This document shows, in pieces, positions 17,742-26,557 of a stretch of DNA of 64,000 bases. The stretch spans positions 35,905 through 99,904 of the forward strand of contig JAADDZ010000021.1 of assembly GCA_013153635.1 (NCBI GenBank), given 5' to 3'. Numbering within the stretch: position 1 is the first letter of the stretch; each line of letters starts with the position of its first letter. The notes beneath the pieces were generated by a model. That model was not told where the DNA came from, did no database searches, and worked only from the letters and a program-made list of their open reading frames with translations. This DNA comes from Aquificota bacterium (GTDB taxonomy: Bacteria > Aquificota > Aquificia > Aquificales > Hydrogenothermaceae). Position numbers and translations under genes: made by a program.

Positions 17742-18818
17742 TTATGTGGTAGAGCCTTCTTCGTCTAAGTACAGTTCTCTAAATACTTCGTCTTTTATCT
17801 GTACATTCTCTCCTTTGAATCCCGGTAGTGCTTCTATTCTGTACCATGCTGACCTATACCATATATCTGTAGGGGACTTTTTAACAGGTGATATTTGTGC
17901 GGCTTTCGTTTGGTCGTGATATTCCCAATTCATGTATGCATTAAAGTCTTGGATAATGTCTGTTATGACCATTCCATAGTCATTTATTAAGGCTCTTTGG
18001 AATTGTTGCCATCTGTTTATTGATGAATCTCTAAGTGTTAATCCAAAATACCCAGCAGAACCTTCGCCTTTTAAGGCTGATATTCCTCTGGCTATAAAGG
18101 CTTTGAATGCTTTAACTGTCTCTGGAGGGTCTGTGATAAATACGTCAAATGCTCCTATCCATTCTTCTGGAAATGGGTTTCTAAGGTCAAATACTCTTGC
18201 TTCAGCGTTGTTGATACCTAGTTCTTTGAATATCTTGTTATCAAACTCTATCGCTCTTTCGTCTATGTCAAGTATCAATACTTTTTTTGCTAATCCTGTA
18301 AGAGCTACTGCTAGTCCTGTTAGGTCGTCTTCTGCTCCCATTACTAGTATTTCTCTATCTCTAAGGTCTTCTCGTGAGTCTAAAAATAGTACTCTAGAGA
18401 CTGTTGTTTCTGGAGTTACGCTTCCTTGGTCGTATTCTTGAACAGCTTTGGGTCTATCTTTTGTCAGCTGAACGAATGCTCTGTACCAGTCTATATTTGC
18501 GTAAAATGGAATTCCTCTTCCTTCACACGCTTGACATGTATAGTCTACGTATGGAGGAATTCCTAGTTCTTTTACTAATTCTAGTCCTTTTTCTGTAAGA
18601 TATAGTTCTTCATTCTCTACAGTTACGTAACCTTCTTTTATTAGAAGTTTTATTATCTCTGACGCGGCGGGTACTGGTTGGTCTGCATAATCAACGATTT
18701 TCCAAAAATCTGAAGTTACCTGTAGTGCAGATAGTATCCTTTCTACACTTCTTCTGTAGAGTTTTATGTTTGTTTTTTCAGAAGCTTCTTTGGCGATTTT
18801 TTCAAGGATTTCTATCAT
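17742..18818 (-). CDS. bpsA: N4-bis(aminopropyl)spermidine synthase
   Basis: Adds aminopropyl groups from decarboxylated SAM to spermidine to give branched pentaamines that protect nucleic acids at high temperature. 358 residues: N-terminal winged-helix part (about 1-85), a YTCQACEGRG cysteine pair, then a Rossmann domain with VMGAEDDLTGLAVALTG, LDIDERAIEFDN and ITDPPET (catalytic acid loop). This DDLTG/DPPET combination marks BpsA (DUF43). It starts 3 nt after speE and shares an operon with it, which makes biochemical sense because SpeE supplies spermidine or its precursor. Assignment rests on motifs. Confidence 0.92.
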   Translation of the reverse strand: MIEILEKIAKEASEKTNIKLYRRSVERILSALQVTSDFWKIVDYADQPVPAASEIIKLLIKEGYVTVENEELYLTEKGLELVKELGIPPYVDYTCQACEGRGIPFYANIDWYRAFVQLTKDRPKAVQEYDQGSVTPETTVSRVLFLDSREDLRDREILVMGAEDDLTGLAVALTGLAKKVLILDIDERAIEFDNKIFKELGINNAEARVFDLRNPFPEEWIGAFDVFITDPPETVKAFKAFIARGISALKGEGSAGYFGLTLRDSSINRWQQFQRALINDYGMVITDIIQDFNAYMNWEYHDQTKAAQISPVKKSPTDIWYRSAWYRIEALPGFKGENVQIKDEVFRELYLDEEGSTT

Positions 18819-18821
18819 TTA

Positions 18822-19661
18822 TCACACCTCGCTGATTAGTTTTTTGATAAATTCAGGAATGTTGAATAAACAGCTATAAAGTTTATCAGAAAAATATTTG
18901 GTGTTCAAATCTTCGAATCTGTCTGGTGGAGGGTTTATTTTGGTAAAGTCTATGTGGTCTGATGCTATTGTATAGCTCCAAGTTCCTGAAGGATAAGATG
19001 GTACACTTCCTATATAGACTTGGGTATGGTTGAACACTTTTTTTATGTTTTTAACTGCATTTTTAAAGTATTCTTCTTGGAGTATTGGAGATTCTGTTTG
19101 GGCTACTAGTATTCCATTTTCTTTTAGGGCGTTTTTTGCTTTTTGGTAGAACTGCTCTTGGAAGAGTACTTTTGACTCACTTATTGGGTCTGAAGAGTCT
19201 ATAATTATTACGTCATAGTGGTTTTGGCTTTCTCTTTCTTCTAAGAATTTGTTTCCGTCCTCTATGAAGATTTTTACTCTTGGGTCTTTTAGCTTTGATG
19301 AGATTTGGGGAAAGTATTTTTCTGCGGTGATTATCACTTCTTCATCTATTTCACATAGGTGAACTTCTTGTATATGTTTATGTTTTAGGGCTTCTTTTAC
19401 GCTTCCTCCATCTCCTCCACCTATGATTAGGATTTTTTGGGGGTTTGGGTGTGAAACTAGAGCTGGGTGTACTAATAGCTCGTGATACATGAATTCGTCT
19501 TTTTCTGTGGTTTGGATAAGACCGTCTAATACTAGTACTTTTCCAAATTCATAAGTATCTAAAACTAGAATTTCTTGATATTTTGATTTTATTCGTTTTA
19601 TCTCTTTTGCTCTAATTGTGAGTCCTATGTTTTCTGTCCAGTATTCTGTAAACCAAACCAA
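18822..19661 (-). CDS. speE: spermidine synthase-family aminopropyltransferase
   Basis: Transfers aminopropyl from decarboxylated SAM to putrescine or agmatine. 279 residues: N-terminal beta-hairpin (WFTEYWTENIGLTIRAKEIK), YHELLVHPALVSHPNP, LIIGGGDGGSVKEALKH (cofactor loop), DVIIIDSSDP (catalytic Asp) and GTWSYTIAS. TTG start at 19661 with GGAGG 7 nt upstream, lying inside the end of trpE, 2 nt away. In thermophiles the acceptor may be agmatine; the sequence does not settle it. Followed directly by bpsA. Confidence 0.94.
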   Translation of the reverse strand: MVWFTEYWTENIGLTIRAKEIKRIKSKYQEILVLDTYEFGKVLVLDGLIQTTEKDEFMYHELLVHPALVSHPNPQKILIIGGGDGGSVKEALKHKHIQEVHLCEIDEEVIITAEKYFPQISSKLKDPRVKIFIEDGNKFLEERESQNHYDVIIIDSSDPISESKVLFQEQFYQKAKNALKENGILVAQTESPILQEEYFKNAVKNIKKVFNHTQVYIGSVPSYPSGTWSYTIASDHIDFTKINPPPDRFEDLNTKYFSDKLYSCLFNIPEFIKKLISEV

Positions 19662-19663
19662 TA

Positions 19664-21166
19664 TTATTCCTCCAATTTTTTTGTTGATTTTTCTGCTATT
19701 TCTACCGCTTTTATCAAAGCTTTTGCTTTGTTTAGGGTTTCTTCGTATTCTTTTTGGGGTTTTGAGTCTGCCACTATACCGGCTCCTGCTTGTACGTATA
19801 TCTCGTCATCTTTTATTACTGCTGTTCTTATTGCTATTGCTGTGTCAAGGTTTCCATTGAAGGATATGTATCCTACTGCTCCTGCGTATATGCCTCTTTT
19901 TTCTGGTTCTAGTTCTTCTATTATTTGCATTGCTCTAACTTTTGGAGCTCCGCTAACTGTACCTACTGGAAAGACTGATTTTAAGACATCTATCGGGTGA
20001 AGGTTTTTCTTTATCTCTCCTGATACGTCTGAAACTATATGTATAACATGTGAATATTTTTCTATGTACATAAATTTGTCAACTTTTACTTTTCCTGTTT
20101 TGGATACTTTTCCTACATCGTTTCTTGCAAGGTCTACTAACATAAGATGCTCTGCTTTTTCTTTTTCATCTTTTAGAAGTTCTTTTTGCAGAAGTTCGTC
20201 TTCTTCGGGGGTTTTGCCTCGTGGTCTTGTTCCTGCTATAGGTTTTGTTAGTATTTTTTTATCTTTTACTGTTACTAGTATTTCTGGTGATGAACCGATG
20301 AGTTTAATTTCTCCAAAGTCAAGGTAGAATAGATATGGAGATGGATTTATAACTCTTATGGCTCTGTATACATTGATAGGCTCTGTGTTTAATTTTTTTG
20401 AGAATCTTTGGGATAAGACTACCTGTATTATGTCTCCTTCTTTTATGTAATTTTTTGCTTTTTTTACTGCGTTTATAAATTCTTCTTTTTTAAAGTTTGA
20501 TTTCCATTTGGAGAGGTTTATCTGGGTTATGTTTTCTAGAGACATTCTAGGGAGTTCTTTTTTTGTGTACAGTTTTTTTTCTATGGTGTTTATTCTGTCT
20601 AAAACTCTTGTGTATTCTTGTTCTAAGTTGTTATCTTTGATTATTGCAGATATTATTATCTTTATTTTGTTGTTTACATTGTCAAAAGCTATAACTTCAT
20701 CACTTAAAAAGAAGTATACCTCTGGTAGCTGTAGTATATCAGGTTTTTCATCTGGAATTGGCTCATAAAAATGGACAATGTCGTAACCTACATACCCTAC
20801 GAAACCTCCCCAAAAGGGTGGAAGGTCTGGAAGCTGTGCTGGCTTGAAGTTTTTTAGGAGTTTTTTTAGTTCTCCTAGAGGGTCTTTTGTGGATTTTATT
20901 TTTATTTTTCCTTTGTCGTAGATTTCGGCATATTTTCCTTTTGTTCTTATGTATACTGGTTGAGACGAACCTATAAAAGAGTATCTTCCTATGTTTTCTC
21001 CCTTTTCTACACTTTCTAGTAGATAGTTAAATCTATTTTGGGAAGATATTTTTGAGAATACTGACAAAGGGGTATCTATATCTGCAAGTATCTCTTTGTA
21101 TATGGGAATTACATTAAATTTTTTTGCGAGTTTTTTAAACTGCTCTAGTGATAAGTTAACTTCCAT
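19664..21166 (-). CDS. trpE: anthranilate synthase component I
   Basis: Converts chorismate to anthranilate with the TrpG glutaminase. 500 residues. The chorismate-binding domain has EGDIIQVVLSQRF, KPIAGTRPRGK, LVDLARNDVGKV and FPVGTVSGAPKVRAM. PIAGT, rather than PIKGT, is the anthranilate-synthase form and separates it from pabB at 25.4 kb. Tryptophan-feedback motif LLES is present near residue 50 (NYLLESVEKGE). First gene of trpE-speE-bpsA; trpG is not adjacent. The hsp20 terminator lies upstream. Confidence 0.95.
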   Translation of the reverse strand: MEVNLSLEQFKKLAKKFNVIPIYKEILADIDTPLSVFSKISSQNRFNYLLESVEKGENIGRYSFIGSSQPVYIRTKGKYAEIYDKGKIKIKSTKDPLGELKKLLKNFKPAQLPDLPPFWGGFVGYVGYDIVHFYEPIPDEKPDILQLPEVYFFLSDEVIAFDNVNNKIKIIISAIIKDNNLEQEYTRVLDRINTIEKKLYTKKELPRMSLENITQINLSKWKSNFKKEEFINAVKKAKNYIKEGDIIQVVLSQRFSKKLNTEPINVYRAIRVINPSPYLFYLDFGEIKLIGSSPEILVTVKDKKILTKPIAGTRPRGKTPEEDELLQKELLKDEKEKAEHLMLVDLARNDVGKVSKTGKVKVDKFMYIEKYSHVIHIVSDVSGEIKKNLHPIDVLKSVFPVGTVSGAPKVRAMQIIEELEPEKRGIYAGAVGYISFNGNLDTAIAIRTAVIKDDEIYVQAGAGIVADSKPQKEYEETLNKAKALIKAVEIAEKSTKKLEE

Positions 21167-21208
21167 CTAAAACCTATGATGTTTTTGAACAATATTTTAT
21201 CACAATGA

Positions 21209-21238
21209 TAAAAAAAACCCGCCGTTATTAGGCGGGCT
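21209..21238 (-). terminator. Rho-independent terminator after hsp20
   Basis: On the minus strand AAGCCCGCC, loop TAATAAC, GGCGGG, then seven or more T (21210-21217). It lies 20 nt past the hsp20 stop and insulates trpE. Confidence 0.9.
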
Positions 21239-21258
21239 TGGGGAGGACTGCCAATGGA

Positions 21259-21708
21259 TTATTTTACTTCAATTTTGACTTCGTGTTCTTGGTTTGCTTT
21301 TGGTAAAATCAATTTTAGGATACCGTCTTTGAATTCTGCTTTTGCTTCTTCTGCTTTTACTTCTGTAGGTAAGGGGATTATTCTTTCGAAAGTTCCATAA
21401 AATCTTTCTTTTTTGTAGTAATTCCCCTCTTTTTTTTCTTCTTCTTTTTTCACTTCTCCTCTTATGATTACTGCGTTGTCTTTTATTTTTACTTCTATGT
21501 CTTCTTTTTTGGCTCCGGGTATCTCTGCTTCTATTATTATGTTGTTGTCTTGTTCGTAAACATCTACTCTAGGAGACCAAGCTACCAATTGTGTATCTTC
21601 TTTTGTGGGTATAAATTCAGAAAAAAGTTTGTTTAACTCGCTTTCTATTCTTGCTAGTTCTTTTAGTGGATTCCACCCTATTCTAGAAGGTACATCTCTT
21701 CTCTCCAT
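21259..21708 (-). CDS. small heat-shock protein, Hsp20/alpha-crystallin family
   Basis: ATP-independent holdase, 149 residues. Alpha-crystallin domain about 43-140: SPRVDVYEQDNNIIIEAEIP, IEVKIKDNAVIIRGE, RFYGTFERIIPLP and the conserved GxL in FKDGILKLILPK. C-terminal IEV could act as the I-x-I/V anchoring motif. Strong AAAGGAGGGG ribosome site. Own promoter at 21747-21774 and terminator at 21209-21238, so it is monocistronic. Confidence 0.96.
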   Translation of the reverse strand: MERRDVPSRIGWNPLKELARIESELNKLFSEFIPTKEDTQLVAWSPRVDVYEQDNNIIIEAEIPGAKKEDIEVKIKDNAVIIRGEVKKEEEKKEGNYYKKERFYGTFERIIPLPTEVKAEEAKAEFKDGILKLILPKANQEHEVKIEVK

Positions 21709-21746
21709 TGTAAAACCCCTCCTTTAGTAAAATTTTTATATAAAAT

Positions 21747-21774
21747 ATAATATTATTATACTCAAATTTTGCAA
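21747..21774 (-). promoter_or_regulatory. hsp20 promoter
   Basis: TTGCAA (21769-21774) and TATTAT (21747-21752) with 16 bp between, on the minus strand, 38 bp before the start. The context CTTGCAAAA also occurs at the groESL -35 box. Confidence 0.5.
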
Positions 21775-21778
21775 GGGT

Positions 21779-23029
21779 TTATTTGGTAGTTTTCTTTAAA
21801 ATTAGTAGATATTCGTAATTTATACCGTTTGGGTTTTTATTGTTTCTTTTTGTAGCTAGTTTTTTGGCGATTATTGGGTCTACATAAAGTTGTTCTAGGG
21901 TGTAACCTTTTTCTAAGAAAAAGTCTGTTATAATTTCCCACAGGTTGATATGGTATCCTTTGAATGTGGGAGTCCCAACAAATATACATAACTTACCATC
22001 TTTTTTTAGATAATGTGTGTATTTTAATAGGGTTTGTAATGTGTAGAAAAAGTATGAATCAAAAATGGTCTGATATTTTTTATCAAATGAATCGAAGTTT
22101 ATTTTCTTTTTAATGTCTGTTAGGAGCTTAGAATGTAGTTCGTAATTTTTAGGAAGATTCCTATAGGGAATCTCCAGTTTAGATATGTTTCTTATATCTG
22201 TATCATTATAACCTAACCAATATAGGTCTAGTTTTGTAGACCTAATGTATTCTTGAGCTTGTAGGTAGGGAGGCGATGTCAATATACAATCGATTTCTAA
22301 AGATTTATTTTCTAGCTGATAGTTAAAGCTATCATTTATAATAGTTATAGGTCTTGGTAACTGTCTTGATTTTGTTATTTTTCTCAACTCTTCAATAGCT
22401 TCGGTTATGGTAAACACTCGTTGAATGAATTTTTCTTTTATGAGATTTTCTATTTGCTGACTAGCTACAAGATTATCTATCTTTTTTATTTTGTTTTTTG
22501 ATTTATATAGTTTTGGAATGTTATTATCTGTGTACGAAAAATATCTACTTATATAAAGTAAAGCAAATTTTATTATCAAAGGATAAGCAAGCTCTTTTTG
22601 GTAGAAATTCCCCCAGAGTTTTGCTATCTTTTCTAAGATTTCATCGTGATACCAATGATTGATATTATCCCATCTTGGAATGAAGAGGTATGGATTTTTC
22701 TCTAGTATATAGTTTATATCTTTTTCTAGTTTTTGTTTTTGTATTGATTCATTAAAAGTTTTAATAGCAACTATATCTTTTAGTAAAGGATTTATGTCTA
22801 TCAATATAGACCTTCTATTGGAAATAAAACTCTCTATCCCTACTGTCCCTCCACCTGCGAACATATCTAAAACAGTATCTAAGGGTTTGGTATAAGTGTC
22901 TAAAATAAATCTTACTACTTGGGGAATAAAAGCCGCAGGGTAATAATAGATTTTATGGGTGGCATATTTTGTAGTTATATGAGGATACTCTTCTCTAAAA
23001 GATTTATAAAACGGTGTCAGTGTTTGCAT
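21779..23029 (-). CDS. site-specific DNA methyltransferase (amino-methylating, TSPPY type)
   Basis: 416 residues. SAM-binding motif I is DMFAGGGTVGIES (55-67) and catalytic motif IV is ILTSPPYLQAQEYIRSTKLD (TSPPY 251-255). TSPPY indicates N4-cytosine or N6-adenine methylation rather than C5. The gap between the motifs (about 190 residues) probably holds the target-recognition region. It begins one base after a predicted endonuclease, forming a type II restriction-modification pair; order R then M. No strong ribosome site, so it may be translated by coupling. Recognition sequence unknown. Confidence 0.9.
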   Translation of the reverse strand: MQTLTPFYKSFREEYPHITTKYATHKIYYYPAAFIPQVVRFILDTYTKPLDTVLDMFAGGGTVGIESFISNRRSILIDINPLLKDIVAIKTFNESIQKQKLEKDINYILEKNPYLFIPRWDNINHWYHDEILEKIAKLWGNFYQKELAYPLIIKFALLYISRYFSYTDNNIPKLYKSKNKIKKIDNLVASQQIENLIKEKFIQRVFTITEAIEELRKITKSRQLPRPITIINDSFNYQLENKSLEIDCILTSPPYLQAQEYIRSTKLDLYWLGYNDTDIRNISKLEIPYRNLPKNYELHSKLLTDIKKKINFDSFDKKYQTIFDSYFFYTLQTLLKYTHYLKKDGKLCIFVGTPTFKGYHINLWEIITDFFLEKGYTLEQLYVDPIIAKKLATKRNNKNPNGINYEYLLILKKTTK

Positions 23030-23030
23030 T

Positions 23031-24149
23031 TTAGATTTTTCTCTTGTAATAGATAAATATTATAAGTATCAAATCTCTTATATAGATATAACTATCTTTA
23101 CCATTTCTAAAGGGTAAATCTATATCTTTTTTTAGAACTTCAGAAGTCAACTTATCTGCGAGTAATATGTATTCATCTAACGATGAAATTTTTTTAATCG
23201 TATTTCTTAGGTCTTTTGTTATTCCAAGTTCTTTTATTAAATAATGAATATAGGAAAATTTATGTAATTTGAGTCTTTCATACTCTAGACCTATATATTG
23301 ATAAGCCATCCAAAAGTCGTCCCAATCAGATATTAGTTGTAGAAGTTTTATTAAATTCTTTTTTAAATTTTCGGACAAGATTAATTTCTCTGACAGTAAA
23401 TCTACAAAATCATCTTGACCATAGACTAAATATAAATTTAATTTATTTTTTCCAAACTCAAAATCTACACCTTCTTTATTTACGCTTACCAATCTACGGA
23501 AAAATTCTTCTTTATTTAAAGAGGTTTTACCTTTTAAATAATCATAAAATTTTTCTTTTGTTGTTCCTTGCTGTTGTTCCCCTAAACCTTCCCACACAAA
23601 AGCTATATACTCTATATTATTTATACTTCCCTTATAGAATTCCTCTATGTACTTAATACCTTCTACCAAAGAAGTTTTTGCTGTTGTTCCCCCAGTATCA
23701 TCTCTTGACCTTATCTGTATAATAACTAATCTATCATTAGATTTTAGAAATATATCATAATCTGGTAAATTTTTCTTACTAGTATCAAATTCCTTTTTTT
23801 GTTCAATTTTATTTAAAATGGCAAAATCTTTCTCTTTCATTAATATACTCTTGATAATTTCTTCTAAAACTTTTCCCTGCCTAGCTCTAAAAGAGCTATG
23901 AACATACTGATGAAATGCAAAGTAATAAGGATACATACTAGCTATTACATAATTTTTGCCTCTTTTAGTAGCACTATCTATCCCAGCCACAAATCCCTTA
24001 ATCTTATCTAAATTTTCTCTTAACATATCTAAATTGTTTTCTATAAAATCTGATATAAGTCTAAAAGATAAATCTAAAGGGGATTTCAAAATTTCTTTAA
24101 TTTCAGCTATTTCTGTATCATTTATCAATAAAAGCAACCTTCTATCCAT
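23031..24149 (-). CDS. predicted type II restriction endonuclease (PD-(D/E)xK-like)
   Basis: 372 residues, no close family I can name. The core resembles PD-(D/E)xK nucleases: a helix with SFRARQGKVLEEIIKSIL (about 86-103), then LPDYDIFL (P129, D130) and a strand RLVIIQIRSRDD (140-151). The expected ExK appears as Q145-x-R147, an atypical pair. The helical C-terminal third (about 260-372) is undescribed. Its position one base before a DNA methyltransferase is the main support for a restriction role. Upstream region is AT-rich with no clear promoter; a GGG-type ribosome site is weak. Confidence 0.68.
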   Translation of the reverse strand: MDRRLLLLINDTEIAEIKEILKSPLDLSFRLISDFIENNLDMLRENLDKIKGFVAGIDSATKRGKNYVIASMYPYYFAFHQYVHSSFRARQGKVLEEIIKSILMKEKDFAILNKIEQKKEFDTSKKNLPDYDIFLKSNDRLVIIQIRSRDDTGGTTAKTSLVEGIKYIEEFYKGSINNIEYIAFVWEGLGEQQQGTTKEKFYDYLKGKTSLNKEEFFRRLVSVNKEGVDFEFGKNKLNLYLVYGQDDFVDLLSEKLILSENLKKNLIKLLQLISDWDDFWMAYQYIGLEYERLKLHKFSYIHYLIKELGITKDLRNTIKKISSLDEYILLADKLTSEVLKKDIDLPFRNGKDSYIYIRDLILIIFIYYKRKI

Positions 24150-24277
24150 TTTAATTATGTTTTCCCTTTGATATATCTTTATTTAAATTTTTATTATCAT
24201 ACCATTAATAGTTGATTAATAGAAAAATCAACACAATTTGTAAAATAATTAAGATTATTATTTCAAAGGATAATTCT

Positions 24278-25414
24278 ATGGATAAATTTCTGGATTTCTT
24301 AAAGATAGAATCTAAAGAAATTCTTGAAAAGAGTCTTTTAAATAAAATGTTTTATGGTGATGTGTTTGAAAAATACAAACAGGATAACGATAACGACTCT
24401 ATTATTATTGATTGGATAGGTGCAGAAGCAGATGTTTTTGAAAAGATTGACCTGTATGAGAATATTTCTGAAACGCTAAAGAGAATAAAAAGACTCCAGT
24501 CTAAGGGAAAATATGAGTACATACACGACAGCTACTTTCATCTGATTAAGTCTCTTTATAATTTTGGAGATAAAAAAGCGTTTGAACATTCTATATCTGA
24601 ATTTTTACTGTTTATTGATAATATCAAATATGTATCCCAAAGTTCTTACTTTGAAAAGAGAATTTCTGAACTTTTTGTCTCTCTTTATCTAAACTTCCTC
24701 GATAATAGTGCCAAAAAAGAAAATCTTCTAGAGATGTTTTATAGATTTGTACTTCAGTCTAGTTACTTGGACATAAATTCTATATATACTATGCTCTCAA
24801 TGGAGTACCAAAATGAATCAAAAGCACAGCAGTATTATAAAATACTAGAGGTTGTATCTGACAGAATCCAAAATCAAAAGATTGAGATTTTAGACAAGAT
24901 TCAGCTTGAAAACATAATGATAATGGCTACTGAAGAGAATCTTATTGATGAGGCTTTTAAGATTGCTGATAAACTAAACCAAGAGTATGGTTACAGTCCA
25001 AATATTGAATTTGTAAGGGTGAGAAAGATTCTAAATGAGTATATGGATAGTAAAATCACTAAAGATGAGGCGGAAAAAAAGGTTAATGAGATTTTAGACT
25101 TTATAAAGAGTTATTCCTCTAATCTTTCTGATGAGGAAAATAGGTATATATATTTTCTCGCTAAGTTAGAGCTTATTAAAACGTTTGGAGAAGATGAAAA
25201 AATATCTAACCTTATAGAAGAGATAGAATCTTTTTTAGAGAAAGATAACGTAGAATGTGAACTGTGTATGATTATCTTACTTGAGTGCTATGTTCTTACT
25301 AATGATGTAGATAAGTTTAAAAAAGTGTACCAAAAGGTAAAAAATTCTGAAAAATTATCTCAACATAAGGATATTATGGATTTTATAGACTTTTTAAATG
25401 ATGAAATATCATAG
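24278..25414 (+). CDS. unrecognised all-helical (TPR-like) cytosolic protein
   Basis: I do not recognise a family. 378 residues from ATG 24278, chosen for AAAGGA 7 nt upstream; a TTG at 24212 is in frame but has no ribosome site. Nearly all predicted helix, acidic, rich in Lys, Glu, Ile and Asn. Degenerate helical repeats are visible (for example ENLIDEAFKIADKLNQEYGY, then ILNEYMDSKITKDEAEKKVN), similar to tetratricopeptide-type hairpins. No signal peptide or catalytic motif. Divergent from the restriction gene across a 128-nt gap, convergent with pabB (6-nt overlap). May be part of the R-M island or an unrelated scaffold. Confidence 0.7.
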   Translation: MDKFLDFLKIESKEILEKSLLNKMFYGDVFEKYKQDNDNDSIIIDWIGAEADVFEKIDLYENISETLKRIKRLQSKGKYEYIHDSYFHLIKSLYNFGDKKAFEHSISEFLLFIDNIKYVSQSSYFEKRISELFVSLYLNFLDNSAKKENLLEMFYRFVLQSSYLDINSIYTMLSMEYQNESKAQQYYKILEVVSDRIQNQKIEILDKIQLENIMIMATEENLIDEAFKIADKLNQEYGYSPNIEFVRVRKILNEYMDSKITKDEAEKKVNEILDFIKSYSSNLSDEENRYIYFLAKLELIKTFGEDEKISNLIEEIESFLEKDNVECELCMIILLECYVLTNDVDKFKKVYQKVKNSEKLSQHKDIMDFIDFLNDEIS

Positions 25415-26557
25415 GTGTAAAGCTTGCAAGTTCGCTTTGGCTTTTAGGAGAGTTTCTTCGTATTCTTTTTGAGGAACGGAATCTGTAACTATTCCACTTC
25501 CTACATATATAACCGCTTTTCCTTTTTGGAATATGATTTGTCTTATGGCTACACTCATAACAAAATCTAGATTTGGTTTTATTAGGATATTAGCCCCACA
25601 GTAAACAGAACGCTTATACTTTTCTAGCTGGGCTATTATTTCCATAGCTCTTTTTTTGGGAGTCCCTGTAACTGAACCCGGAGGAAAGGTAGCTTTTATG
25701 ATTTCTTTTAACGATATTTTATCTTTTAGATTTCCTACAACTGTAGAACTCATCTGGAATAGGGAAGAGTAAGTTTCTACTTCAAACAGGTTTTCAACTT
25801 TTATAGAACATATCTTTGAGATTTTTCCTAAATCATTCCTCATAAGGTCTGTTATCATCAGATTTTCTGCTCTCTCTTTTTCGCTGGTAAGTAGCTCTTT
25901 TTTTAGAAGTTCATCTTCTTTTGGGTTTTTGCCTCTTGGTCTTGTTCCTTTTATCGGTTTTGTGGTTATTTTGTTTTTTTCTTTTTTTAAAAAAAGCTCC
26001 ATAGAGCCAGAGATAAGACAAAAATCTTTTTCTTCTATGAGCATCAAAAAAGGGGTAGGCTGAATTTTGATAAGATTCCCAAATATAGTTCTTTTGTTAA
26101 AAAACCCTTCTACAATAACCGGTAAGGACAGGTTTATCTGATAGATGTCTCCTTCTTCTATGTAGTTTTTTGCTTTTTTTACTGCGTTTATAAATTCTTC
26201 TTTTGATACAGGGTGGATAATCTGTTTCACCGTTGATTTGGAATGTTTTTGAACAGAAGAAGGTTCAAATCTTCTAAAGAATGTTACATATATGTGGGGT
26301 AAGTTTACCAAATTTTTGTTTTTGTTTTCTATTCCTAAGAGTTTTTCTCCATATTCATAAGATATAAAACCACACGCGTACAGTCTGTATTTTTTTACTA
26401 ATGTTTCAATAAACAAGAGGGGATTTTGTGTGTAGAAAATTTTGTTATTTATTTTTAATATTTTATTTTTATAGATTAATTTTAGTACAGGTCTTGAAGA
26501 TTTGAACATTCCTTCTTTTTCTAGAAAACCTTCTTGTGTAGAAAAGATATGTATCAT
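25409..26557 (-). CDS. pabB: aminodeoxychorismate synthase component I
   Basis: Aminates chorismate to aminodeoxychorismate for folate. 382 residues, single-domain. EEGDIYQINLSLPV, TTKPIKGTRPRGK, MITDLMRNDLGKI and TFPPGSVTGTPKKRAM are all present. The lysine in PIKGT is the PabB-specific nucleophile, distinguishing it from trpE (PIAGT) at 19.7 kb. No C-terminal PabC fusion. ATGA overlap with the DUF4149 gene upstream; convergent by 6 nt with the helical orphan. A PabA glutaminase must be elsewhere, possibly shared TrpG. Confidence 0.93.
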   Translation of the reverse strand: MIHIFSTQEGFLEKEGMFKSSRPVLKLIYKNKILKINNKIFYTQNPLLFIETLVKKYRLYACGFISYEYGEKLLGIENKNKNLVNLPHIYVTFFRRFEPSSVQKHSKSTVKQIIHPVSKEEFINAVKKAKNYIEEGDIYQINLSLPVIVEGFFNKRTIFGNLIKIQPTPFLMLIEEKDFCLISGSMELFLKKEKNKITTKPIKGTRPRGKNPKEDELLKKELLTSEKERAENLMITDLMRNDLGKISKICSIKVENLFEVETYSSLFQMSSTVVGNLKDKISLKEIIKATFPPGSVTGTPKKRAMEIIAQLEKYKRSVYCGANILIKPNLDFVMSVAIRQIIFQKGKAVIYVGSGIVTDSVPQKEYEETLLKAKANLQALHL

